Origin: Rivularia sp. MS3
GTDB lineage: Bacteria > Cyanobacteriota > Cyanobacteriia > Cyanobacteriales > Nostocaceae
Reading direction: 5' to 3'
DNA length: 64,000 nucleotides
NCBI GenBank assembly: GCA_019192545.1
Contig: JAHCMI010000045.1
Coordinates: forward strand, 1-64,000
Shown: piece by piece, positions 1 to 7,703 of the stretch
Layout: each line of letters opens with the position of its first letter
How positions within the stretch are numbered: the first letter of the stretch is position 1
Notes under the pieces: model-generated
What the model was told of the DNA's origin: nothing
What the model saw: the letters and a program-made list of their open reading frames with translations, nothing else
Databases searched by the model: none
Made by a program: the position numbers and the translations under genes

Positions 1-107
1 GCCGACTGCCTAAAAACGACTACTTAAATAGCATACCAAGTGCTGAAGAACCATAAAAATTTCTACCCCCTTCTCACGAGGATTCGTTAATTTTCTACCG
101 GAGAAAA

Positions 108-1724
108 CTAACCATCAACTAAAATTACGGGAATTGAACTTGATTCTAATACAGTTTGAGAAACTGAACCCATAACAACTTTTTCCCAAGATTTATGTCC
201 CCGTTTACCCATGACAATATCATCAACTTGGTATTTTTGGGCTGCGCTAATAATTTCTTCTGTAATTGCACCTGTAACGGTAACAAATTGATAGCGAATA
301 TCTGCTAGCAGCCTTTGAGTTTCTAATTTCAGAAGTTCTATTTCTTGAGGATTATTTCCTTGAATAACGTGCAAGACAATTATTTCCCCATCGCCACGAC
401 GAGCGATATCGGCAGCTTTAATTAATACCTGAGTCGCTGAAGGGGAAGTATCGACGGCAGCTAACAGTTTTAAACTGCGAGCAATACTTACTTTGGTAGG
501 ATCGACTTCCCCCCGCTCTAATAATTTCGGCGCAAACGTAGGAATTGCCCAAGCTCCCAAAGGTGCCGTTACTAATATAGATAAAGCAGCGATCGCTAAT
601 ATTATTTCTCCCCCTTCAATGTCTTGCGCTAAAGGAATTGCTCCAATTGCAGCTTGTACTGTAGCTTTAGCTGAGTTACCGGGTAATAAAAATAATCTTT
701 CTCGCAATTTCCAGTTACTGCCTAATGTAGATAAATACCATCCGCAAGCCCTTCCTATCAAAGTGCCCATGCTTAAAATAATTAACCCCGGAAGCAAAGT
801 TTTTTCTAAAACCTGTATTTGAATACTGGCTCCTAATAAAACAAATAAAATAATTTGTGCTACCACCCATAAACTATCAAAACCAGAGCGCAATCTTCTA
901 GCTAAAGGAGCATCAAATTCAATTAAGAAAAATCCCGTTACCATTACAGCTAAATAGCCAGAGAAAATTGGTAAATTTTCTGCAACTACTACGAGCAACA
1001 AAGCTAAACTCGCCGCAATTAAAGTATCTTGTACCGCATTTTGAGTCCAGTTTTGTTTTATCAGCAATAACACCAAAATTTTTGCTGTTACTAAACCTAT
1101 AACTATTCCCAATAAAATTTGACTAATTATTTGAATGGGAAGCAGTAGAAACGCATTTATAGTTAAACCCAAAGGTAGCGTAATTTCAGAAGTTGCTCCT
1201 TGCCCTAAAAAATTTAGCAATAAACTAAAGACTAGTAGCAGTAAAACATCTGACAAAGCACTCCCAGTGAGAATAGCATCCGGAATTCCTTTATTCACAC
1301 CCCAACCCAGACTTTTCAATCGCAGCATTCCCGGTACAATTACCGCTGGCGATTCGGCTCCAATGATACAGCCCAGCAATAATCCCGTCGGAAAATCGAA
1401 CTTGAAAAGCCACATTGCAGCTAAAGCAATAACTAAAGCTTCGCAAGTCGCAGGTAAAAACCCCAGTCTTAATGCTACAGTTCCCTGCTGTACTAACTTT
1501 TCTCTATCTAAACCCAACCCTGCCTTCATCAAAATTACCATTACAGCGACTGTTCGCAAAGAAGCAGACGCTGCAAGCACATCAGGCACAATTAGATTGG
1601 CAAATTGAGGCCCCAGAATAATACCAACTATAACCATACCTACTAACGCCGGAACTTTCAGCCTTTGGGCAACCTGCCCTACAAAAAAGCCGAGAAGTAG
1701 GATTAAGATGAAACTTTTTAACAT
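108..1724 (-). CDS. Cation:proton antiporter (CPA2-like) with C-terminal UspA domain
   Basis: Residues 1-395 are almost wholly hydrophobic, with about 12 membrane segments and the Na+/H+ exchanger pattern (LKVPALVGMVIVGIILGP near the N-terminus). Residues about 410-538 form a universal-stress-protein domain with the ATP-binding pattern G-x2-G-x9-G-S (GKRGHKSWEKVVMGS). It probably exchanges monovalent cations for protons in the inner or thylakoid membrane, with the Usp domain acting as a nucleotide-responsive regulator (inference). A TTG six bases upstream (1730) is also possible, but I prefer the ATG at 1724, which gives MLKSFILIL. It is divergent from the downstream amt gene. The substrate ion cannot be read from the sequence. 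Confidence 0.85.
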   Translation of the reverse strand: MLKSFILILLLGFFVGQVAQRLKVPALVGMVIVGIILGPQFANLIVPDVLAASASLRTVAVMVILMKAGLGLDREKLVQQGTVALRLGFLPATCEALVIALAAMWLFKFDFPTGLLLGCIIGAESPAVIVPGMLRLKSLGWGVNKGIPDAILTGSALSDVLLLLVFSLLLNFLGQGATSEITLPLGLTINAFLLLPIQIISQILLGIVIGLVTAKILVLLLIKQNWTQNAVQDTLIAASLALLLVVVAENLPIFSGYLAVMVTGFFLIEFDAPLARRLRSGFDSLWVVAQIILFVLLGASIQIQVLEKTLLPGLIILSMGTLIGRACGWYLSTLGSNWKLRERLFLLPGNSAKATVQAAIGAIPLAQDIEGGEIILAIAALSILVTAPLGAWAIPTFAPKLLERGEVDPTKVSIARSLKLLAAVDTSPSATQVLIKAADIARRGDGEIIVLHVIQGNNPQEIELLKLETQRLLADIRYQFVTVTGAITEEIISAAQKYQVDDIVMGKRGHKSWEKVVMGSVSQTVLESSSIPVILVDG

Positions 1725-1730
1725 GGGCAA

Positions 1731-2244
1731 TTTAGAGAGGGGAGAGATGAGGGCAGAGGGGGGAGAGGGGGAGATGGGGAAGATGGGGGAGAGGGGGAGA
1801 CAAGGAGAAGAATAATTAACTTACTGCTCACTACTCATAACTCATAACTTATTACTTATTACTCATTACTCATTACTCATTACTCATTACTTATTACTCG
1901 CTACTTGCTACTTGCTACTGCTAAATATTTACCATCCCCAATGCCCAATCCCCAATGCCCATTTTCCATGTGTACGCTTCAAACAATACACTTTTGATTA
2001 AAAGCTTAAAAATCACATATTGATTTATTTCTAACAATTAAAATCGGGGTTACATTTACATAATTTCGGCTATCTTTTCCAAATCTATAGCTAATATTTT
2101 TCTCAAAATTTGCCCTCTAAGTCTTTTATAAATGCGAATCTCTGCGTCCTGCTTTTTACCATTAAATAACACCTCACTTCTAAATTTTTGAAGTATTCGC
2201 ATCTATTTAAATTCCGCAAAAATAGTCAGCAAGGACAATAAAAA
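1731..2244. other. Intergenic region with purine-rich tract and heptamer repeats
   Basis: This 514-bp spacer separates the divergent antiporter and amt genes. It starts with a G/A-rich low-complexity tract (about 1735-1803) and continues with tandem seven-base units of the TTACTCA/CTTATTA type (about 1838-1922) and copies of 'ccaatgccc' (about 1935-1965). The right 250 bp are AT-rich and should hold the amt promoter. I searched for a GTA-N8-TAC nitrogen-control (NtcA) site and found no convincing one. Confidence 0.6.
1838..1922. repeat. Short tandem heptamer repeats (STRR-like)
   Basis: Successive units such as TTACTCA, TTACTTA and TTGCTAC repeat with a period close to seven bases. Tandem heptamers of this type are typical of intergenic DNA in heterocyst-forming cyanobacteria. 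Confidence 0.75.
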
Positions 2245-3606
2245 GTGTTGAAAAAAATTACATTGATAGTAGCTATAACCCTGCTTTTCTTAAACGGAAC
2301 AATAGATAATGCCTTTGCTCAAATACCATCGCCGAGTTTTCCATCAAATGCTAACAGCGGTTCCATTGCATTTATATTAATCTGTTCGGCGCTAGTGTTA
2401 CTAATGACACCGGGGCTGGCTTTTTTCTATGGTGGATTTGTTCGCACCCGCAACGTACTCAATACGCTAATGATGAGCTTTGTAGCGATGGCTATTATCG
2501 GTGTTACGTGGGTTTTGTGGGGTTATAGCTTTGCTTTTGCTCCCGGCAACGCATTTATTGGTGGATTTGAATGGCTGGGTTTGAATGACGTTGGTTTTCA
2601 GCCCAGCGAATATGCACCACAAATTCCCCATTTGGCATTTATGGCTTATCAAGGAATGTTTGCCATTATTGCCCCTGCTTTAATTTCCGGCGCGATCGCA
2701 GAGCGTATGAGTTTCACAGGCTACTCAGTATTCGTGGTTTTGTGGTCATTTTTTATCTATTCCCCCATCGCGCATATGGTTTGGGGTATCGGAGGATTGT
2801 TAAGTTTATCTGGTGGTTGGGGTGCGTTGGATTTCGCTGGCGGCACGGTGGTACATATTAGCTCCGGGGTATCGGCTTTTGTGGCAGCAATGTACTTAAA
2901 ACCCCGTAAAACTTTTCCTGACAAATTAAGTCCACCCCATAACGTACCCTTTATTTTGCTCGGTGCTGGTTTATTGTGGTTTGGCTGGTTTGGCTTTAAT
3001 GCGGGTAGTGCTTTAGAAGCGAATAATTTAGCGGTAATTGCCTTTGTAAATACCAATACGAGTGCGGCAGCAGGAGCTTTGACTTGGTTAATTTTAGAAA
3101 GAGTATTGCGCGGTAAATCTACAGCAGTCGGTGCCGCAACCGGAGGCGTTGCTGGCTTGGTGGGTATTACTCCAGCAGCAGGATTCGTTTCACCCATAGC
3201 AGCAATCTTGATTGGAAGTATCACTGCTTTTGTTTGCTTCTATGCAGTTAGCCTCAAGCATAAAATACAAATTGATGATGCGTTAGATACATTTCCCATA
3301 CATGGCGTAGGTGGAACAGTAGGCGCAATTTTGACTGGTATTTTTGCTAGCAGAGCCGTTAATCCAGCCGGAAGAAATGGTTTATTATTCGGCAATCCCG
3401 ACGAACTACTTTTAGAATTAGCAGCCATTGTAGTTACTTATTTTCTCGCCGGATTCGGTACCTGGATTATTCTCAAAGTAGTTGAAAGTACGGTGGGATT
3501 AAGAGTACACGAAAACGCCGAATTACAAGGAATGGACATCAGCGAACACGGCGAAGAAGCATATAACGCAGAATATACAGATAAAATCAATTTAGGGAGA
3601 AAGTAA
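2245..3606 (+). CDS. amt: Ammonium transporter Amt
   Basis: This is a 453-residue Amt/MEP/Rh-family channel for ammonium uptake. Residues 1-26 are a signal peptide (cleavage after AFA), as seen in several Amt proteins, followed by about 11 membrane segments. The conserved pore twin histidines are visible as His177 (PIAHMVWG) and His353 (FPIHGVGG). The Amt signature around DFAGGTVVHISSG is intact. The start is GTG, which gives MLKKITL. Regulation by nitrogen status is expected for the family, but no NtcA site was found. No glnK/glnB gene lies next to it. Confidence 0.95.
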   Translation: MLKKITLIVAITLLFLNGTIDNAFAQIPSPSFPSNANSGSIAFILICSALVLLMTPGLAFFYGGFVRTRNVLNTLMMSFVAMAIIGVTWVLWGYSFAFAPGNAFIGGFEWLGLNDVGFQPSEYAPQIPHLAFMAYQGMFAIIAPALISGAIAERMSFTGYSVFVVLWSFFIYSPIAHMVWGIGGLLSLSGGWGALDFAGGTVVHISSGVSAFVAAMYLKPRKTFPDKLSPPHNVPFILLGAGLLWFGWFGFNAGSALEANNLAVIAFVNTNTSAAAGALTWLILERVLRGKSTAVGAATGGVAGLVGITPAAGFVSPIAAILIGSITAFVCFYAVSLKHKIQIDDALDTFPIHGVGGTVGAILTGIFASRAVNPAGRNGLLFGNPDELLLELAAIVVTYFLAGFGTWIILKVVESTVGLRVHENAELQGMDISEHGEEAYNAEYTDKINLGRK

Positions 3607-3778
3607 TTTTGGGAATTGGGCATGGGGGATGGGGGATTGGTAATTGCTAGTTGGTAGTTGCTAATGGGAAGAGAGCAAAAAAGAACTAATTATTATCCCA
3701 CTGTTAACTGCTCCCCCTCTCCCAAAAAAAGCGAAGGGTAGATTATCATATCCAAATAATTGATTCATCTAGCTACCC

Positions 3779-4606
3779 GTGTCTAGTTCTGTTAAAACTT
3801 TTCCTACTTGGGCATTTTTCTCTTTATTGAGTAACTTTATACTTCTGTTAGCGGTAATTTTGTTGATTGGCGAACAACAAGGTGGTACCGCTTTTTTGGC
3901 TAATATGGTTTCCCCGAGGCGGGAAACTGCTCCTAAAAATCAAATTCAACCAGCGGCTTCCCCTCAATTGGGTAAACGTCATCAGCTTGACTATCAAAAA
4001 TGGGTGGGTATTCTGCAACAGGAGGCTGAAGTTGTAGCAGAGAAGAAACCCCGGAATTTAACTGTTATGGCTGGGGATTCTTTAAGTTTGTGGTTTCCCT
4101 CGGAGTTGTTGCCGGATAATAAAACTTGGTTAAATCAAGGAATTTCCGGAGAAAAATCTGCTGGATTATTAACAAGATTAAATTTATTTGACAAAACTAC
4201 ACCAGAGTCTATTTTTGTGATGATAGGCATTAACGATTTAATTGCTGGTGTTAATGATGAAACTATTTTAGAAAATCAAAGGCAGATATTAGCTTATTTG
4301 CGTAAGCAGCATCCTAAAGCGCAAATCGTAATCCAGTCGATTTTACCCCATCAAGGAGAACAAGCGACTTGGGAAGGAAAAGAAAAACTTTTGGCAATAC
4401 CTAATAGTCGTATTCGCAAGTTAAATCAACAATTGCGAACCATAGCAGCAAAAGAAGACGTAAAATACTTAAACCTATATCCTTTGTTTGCTGATAAACA
4501 AGGAAATCTCAGGTCAAATTTTACCACCGATGGATTGCATCTTAATCCAGATGGTTATTTAGTTTGGAGTTCAGCTTTACAGTTAACCATGAACAGTGAA
4601 CAGTGA
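3779..4606 (+). CDS. SGNH/GDSL-type hydrolase, membrane-anchored
   Basis: One N-terminal membrane segment (residues about 10-30) is followed by an SGNH hydrolase domain. The four blocks are recognisable: GDS with nucleophile Ser101, the glycine block near GISGEKS, Asn152 in GINDL, and Asp251/His254 in DGLHLNPDGY. Such enzymes are esterases or lipases, often acting on lipids or acylated glycans at the envelope; the substrate is unknown. The start is GTG. The gene is on the same strand as ispH, but a 130-bp heptamer-repeat spacer lies between them, so co-transcription is uncertain. Confidence 0.8.
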   Translation: MSSSVKTFPTWAFFSLLSNFILLLAVILLIGEQQGGTAFLANMVSPRRETAPKNQIQPAASPQLGKRHQLDYQKWVGILQQEAEVVAEKKPRNLTVMAGDSLSLWFPSELLPDNKTWLNQGISGEKSAGLLTRLNLFDKTTPESIFVMIGINDLIAGVNDETILENQRQILAYLRKQHPKAQIVIQSILPHQGEQATWEGKEKLLAIPNSRIRKLNQQLRTIAAKEDVKYLNLYPLFADKQGNLRSNFTTDGLHLNPDGYLVWSSALQLTMNSEQ

Positions 4607-4617
4607 ACAGTTAATGG

Positions 4618-4737
4618 TGAACTCTTGACAACTAACAACTAACAACTAACCACTAACAACTAATAACTAACCACTAACCACTAACAACTAACCACTAACA
4701 ACTAACAACTAAGAACTAATAACTAACAACTAATATT
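4618..4737. repeat. Heptamer repeat array before ispH
   Basis: About 16 consecutive copies of AACTAAC/CACTAAC-type seven-base units fill nearly the whole gap between the SGNH hydrolase and the ispH start codon. The array ends about two bases before the ATG, so it also occupies the expected ribosome-binding site. Confidence 0.85.
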
Positions 4738-5931
4738 ATGGATACAAAAGCTTTTAAACGCGCATTACAACATTCGGAAAATTACCACCGTCGGGGATTC
4801 GGACATCATGAAGTTGTTGCAACTCAATTAAATTCTGAATATCAAAGTGGTTTAATTCAAGAAATTCGAGATAATAATTATAGTTTAAATCGAGGAGACG
4901 TTACTATTCGTCTGGCGGAGGCTTTTGGCTTTTGTTGGGGTGTGGAGCGTGCTGTGGCAATGGCTTATGAAACCCGCAAGCATTTCCCCTCGGAGCAAAT
5001 TTGGATTACTAATGAAATTATTCACAACCCATCTGTAAATCAACGCTTGAAAGAAATGCAGGTTGGTTTTATTTCAGTTAACAATGGTGAAAAAGATTTT
5101 TCTGTAGTTGGTGCTGGAGATGTAGTTATTTTACCTGCTTTCGGCGCTAGCGTTCAAGAAATGCAGGTGCTGTCGGATAAAGGCTGTAAAATTGTCGATA
5201 CTACCTGCCCTTGGGTTTCTAAAGTTTGGAATACAGTTGAAAAGCATAAAAAAGTTGACTGTACTTCTATCATTCATGGCAAATATAAACATGAAGAAAC
5301 CATTGCAACTAGTTCGTTTGCTGGTAAATATCTGATTGTTCTGAATTTAGAAGAAGCAGAATATGTTGCTGACTATATTCTGCGTGGTGGCAATAAAGAA
5401 GAATTTCTCGCTAAATTTAGTAAAGCTTGTTCGTCAGGATTCGATCCCGATACAGATTTAGAAAAAGTTGGGATCGCCAATCAAACAACTATGCTCAAAG
5501 GAGAAACAGAGCAGATTGGCAAGCTATTCGAGCGTACCATGATGAAAAAGTACGGCCCCACTGAATTAAATAATCATTTTCAAAGCTTTAATACCATCTG
5601 CGACGCTACCCAAGAAAGACAGGATGCAATGTTGGAGCTAGTAGAAGAAAAACTTGATTTTATGATAGTGATTGGTGGCTTCAATTCATCAAATACCGCT
5701 CACTTACAGGAAATTGCAGTAGAGAAAAAAATTCCCTCCTATCATGTTGACAGCGTAGAAAGAATTCTATCAGAAGATAGTATCGAACATCGCCAGCTAG
5801 ATGGCAACATCGAGATATCTGAAAATTGGCTGCCAGACGGGAAGATTGTTGTCGGAATTACTTCTGGTGCTTCTACACCGGATAAAGTTGTGGAAGATGT
5901 AATCAAGAAGATTTTTGAATATCGTTCGTAG
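4738..5931 (+). CDS. ispH: 4-hydroxy-3-methylbut-2-enyl diphosphate reductase (IspH/LytB)
   Basis: This is the last enzyme of the MEP pathway. It reduces HMBPP to IPP and DMAPP for carotenoid, phytol and quinone side-chain synthesis. The 397-residue length with an extended N-terminus is the cyanobacterial/plastid form. The three cysteines that bind the iron-sulfur cluster are present: Cys66 (GFCWGVE), Cys157 (TTCPWVSK) and Cys288 (TICDATQ). The final Ser codon and the TAG stop fall inside the left arm of a palindromic repeat that follows the gene. No Shine-Dalgarno sequence is visible because tandem heptamers run up to the ATG. Confidence 0.96.
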   Translation: MDTKAFKRALQHSENYHRRGFGHHEVVATQLNSEYQSGLIQEIRDNNYSLNRGDVTIRLAEAFGFCWGVERAVAMAYETRKHFPSEQIWITNEIIHNPSVNQRLKEMQVGFISVNNGEKDFSVVGAGDVVILPAFGASVQEMQVLSDKGCKIVDTTCPWVSKVWNTVEKHKKVDCTSIIHGKYKHEETIATSSFAGKYLIVLNLEEAEYVADYILRGGNKEEFLAKFSKACSSGFDPDTDLEKVGIANQTTMLKGETEQIGKLFERTMMKKYGPTELNNHFQSFNTICDATQERQDAMLELVEEKLDFMIVIGGFNSSNTAHLQEIAVEKKIPSYHVDSVERILSEDSIEHRQLDGNIEISENWLPDGKIVVGITSGASTPDKVVEDVIKKIFEYRS

Positions 5932-5991
5932 TTGAGATGGCTGCGCCTCCTAAATCCGGCATCTGGAAACGAAGACGGCGCAACTACGAAC
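5924..5991. repeat. Palindromic element overlapping the ispH stop codon
   Basis: Perfect 11-bp inverted arms (GTTCGTAGTTG at 5924-5934 and CAACTACGAAC at 5981-5991) enclose a GC-richer core with GACGGCGCAACTA at its right end. A second copy lies at 7374-7435. The left arm encodes the last residue and stop of ispH. Confidence 0.75.
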
Positions 5992-6236
5992 AATGATTAA
6001 TCCGTCAAAACTAATGGGACAAATCACTAGTGGTTTGTCCCATAAAATATGTTGCTCAAAGTAGCAGCAAGTTTTTTTATACATTGTTAGGGAACATCGG
6101 TTTGATACTAAATGTCTTCCCCTGTAGCAAACTGTAACAAATCAACAAACTGCTTCCATAATTTTTCGTAAATGTTGATATAGGTCTTGAATCTTAACAG
6201 GAAAGACGGTAAGACATATCTTCTTTTTAAAAAATT
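5932..6236. other. Intergenic region after ispH
   Basis: It holds the palindromic element above, then a second inverted repeat (ATGGGACAAA at 6014-6023 with TTTGTCCCAT at 6034-6043). That repeat matches the ends of the elements at 7464-7703 and 24606-24725. The rest is AT-rich with no recognised gene. Confidence 0.6.
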
Positions 6237-6425
6237 ATGCTTGCAAATACAACAAGTACAGGGAAAAGTCACCTACCTATGAACCTAAAAATTACGCAAC
6301 TGGCTAAGTATTTATTAAATTTGTTAAATAACCGCTTTTCTTCTGATAGCCCCATAGTTGATGCGGAAATACGATTATTAGCTGCTGGATACTCAATAAT
6401 TAGAGCAATTTTAAACTTTGGCTAG
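6237..6425 (+). CDS. Possible small protein, unknown
   Basis: An open frame of 62 residues has no recognisable domain. A later ATG (about codon 14, reading MNLKITQLAKYLL) would give a 48-residue, mostly helical peptide ending in a hydrophobic stretch. No strong ribosome-binding site is visible and nothing around it suggests a role. It could equally be a chance frame in a gene-poor stretch. Confidence 0.25.
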   Translation: MLANTTSTGKSHLPMNLKITQLAKYLLNLLNNRFSSDSPIVDAEIRLLAAGYSIIRAILNFG

Positions 6426-6704
6426 AGAAATTAAGAAAATTTATCTGTCAGGTTAAGTACCAACAATGCTGTATGATAATTAACACCAATAGCAGCTTGG
6501 CTTCTATAGATAAACTATCAATTGTAGCATAAGGTTATTGATTGAACACCGTAAATTCTAGTAAAACTAATAGAAGCTAACTGCTATTCCTAGCCAAAAT
6601 TTAGGTATATAAAGACTATTCCCCTCTCAGCTAATTTTCGGGTCAGAGTGAGGAATTATCCTCATATGTCTAAATATCTACTCAAATTAAAAAGGTTAAG
6701 GATT

Positions 6705-7022
6705 ATGATGAGGATTACTAATAAATTAGCACTTGTAACTGCTTGTCTAGCGATATTTTCTGCTGTAGCTTTTAAGCCAGCTAGTGCTATAGACAACAAC
6801 TTATCAGGGCAATTGATAGCACAGAATTTCAATGACGAATCATTTATAGAAGAAACACCAGAAAATGGTGAGACTGCTAGAAAAGTAGATGATGCTCCTT
6901 CCCAAACAGAAAGTTCTGATGAATCATGGATAATGCCTGTTTTATGGGGATTAGGTGGTTATATGATTGGGAGCCTTGTAGGAACGAATAAGACTTATAC
7001 CAAGATGAATAAAGGTCGTTAG
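6705..7022 (+). CDS. Small exported protein with C-terminal membrane segment, unknown
   Basis: Two adjacent ATGs (6705, 6708) preceded by AAGGATT are the likely start; an upstream in-frame ATG at 6648 would add 19 residues ahead of the signal peptide. Residues about 1-28 form a signal peptide ending PASA. An acidic low-complexity stretch (about 40-75) follows, then a glycine-rich hydrophobic segment (VLWGLGGYMIGSLVG) near the C-terminus. I do not recognise the family. A strong terminator lies about 95 bp downstream, so it is probably monocistronic. Confidence 0.6.
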   Translation: MMRITNKLALVTACLAIFSAVAFKPASAIDNNLSGQLIAQNFNDESFIEETPENGETARKVDDAPSQTESSDESWIMPVLWGLGGYMIGSLVGTNKTYTKMNKGR

Positions 7023-7118
7023 TCGGCTATGGAAATTAGGCAATAAACTTTCAGATAGGGTGCTTCTCCTCAAATAGCTTGGCTCAAAGTAATGGTGTTC
7101 CTTTTCCTATAAATATTC

Positions 7119-7163
7119 AAAGGTGGACAGAGTTATATTTGTCCACCTTTAATTTGTTTTTCT
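7119..7163 (+). terminator. Rho-independent terminator
   Basis: A perfect 11-bp stem (AAAGGTGGACA / TGTCCACCTTT) with a 10-base loop is followed by a T-rich stretch. It lies about 95 bp after the small exported protein gene. Confidence 0.8.
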
Positions 7164-7220
7164 ATTTTCTGTTCTTGATAATACTCAACCATAAGTACTT
7201 AGGCAAAATTAATTGTGTAT

Positions 7221-7327
7221 TTGTCATTGCAAATTGAACGTAGTAAAACGAAGCAACCGCAAGATTCTGGGATTGCTATGTCCGTTCCGGACACGCTCCG
7301 CTAACGCTGTCACTCGCAATGACACAA
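7221..7327. repeat. Palindromic repeat element
   Basis: The outer arms TTGTCATTGC and GCAATGACACAA are inverted. The interior carries the CCGTTCCGGACACGCTCCGC type of sequence that is common in dispersed cyanobacterial repeats. It has no coding potential. Confidence 0.7.
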
Positions 7328-7373
7328 ATAATGAAGGCATACCCACTGATTAATGCAGTCGGGGTTAATCATT

Positions 7374-7435
7374 GTTCGTAGTTGCAGCATTTTCACCTTC
7401 TTATGCCACATATTTGGCGAAGACGGCGCAACTAC
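7374..7435. repeat. Second copy of the ispH-type palindrome
   Basis: The left arm GTTCGTAGTTGC and right arm GCAACTAC match the element at 5924-5991, and GAAGACGGCGCAACTAC is shared in the same orientation. The sequence outside the left arm (TTAATCATT) also matches, inverted, the sequence just outside the right arm of the first copy. Confidence 0.65.
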
Positions 7436-7463
7436 CAACCCATCAATTTGAATAAAAACAATT

Positions 7464-7703
7464 ACTACTACTCTGTCCCATTAGTTTTGATGGGCATATC
7501 GTAAATATAAAAAATATTTTCTTCCCCCACTCCCCCACTCCCCCACTCTCCCCCTCCCTGCCCTTACCCGTCAATTTTAATAGGACAAACCATACTACTC
7601 TGTCCCATTAGTTTTGACGGGCATATTGTAAATATAAAAAACATTTTCTTCCCCCACTCTCCCCCTCCCTGCCCTTACCCGTCAATTTTAATAGGACAAA
7701 CCA
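7464..7703. mobile_element. Tandem pair of MITE-like elements
   Basis: Two adjacent units (7464-7592, 7593-7703) each begin with CTCTGTCCCATTAGTTTTGA and end with its near inverse (CCCGTCAATTTTAATAGGAC). Each has a C-rich CCCCCACTCC core and no coding capacity. The terminal inverted repeats are about 22 bp. The right unit abuts the 3' end of the phosphatase gene. A related copy is at 24606-24725 and a half copy at 6003-6043. Confidence 0.65.

Larger units (their letters stand above)
7023..7703. other. Repeat-rich intergenic region
   Basis: This 681-bp gap has no gene. In order it holds a terminator, a palindromic element (7221-7327), the second copy of the ispH-type element (7374-7435) and two tandem copies of a miniature inverted-repeat element (7464-7592 and 7593-7703). 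Confidence 0.7.

Noticed and set aside
1135-1608. 157-codon plus-strand frame within the antiporter gene
   Set aside because: Antisense shadow of a transporter with clear family motifs.
1960-2240. Possible NtcA site upstream of amt
   Set aside because: GTA and TAC triplets occur (GTACGCTTCAAACAATAC), but the spacing is 12 rather than 8 bases.
2757-3224. Long open frame on the minus strand within amt (155 codons)
   Set aside because: Antisense to a well-supported membrane gene. The Pro/Ala/Lys-rich composition is what a reverse reading of hydrophobic codons gives.
4618-4737. CRISPR-like array
   Set aside because: Units are seven bases with no unique spacers. It is a simple tandem repeat.
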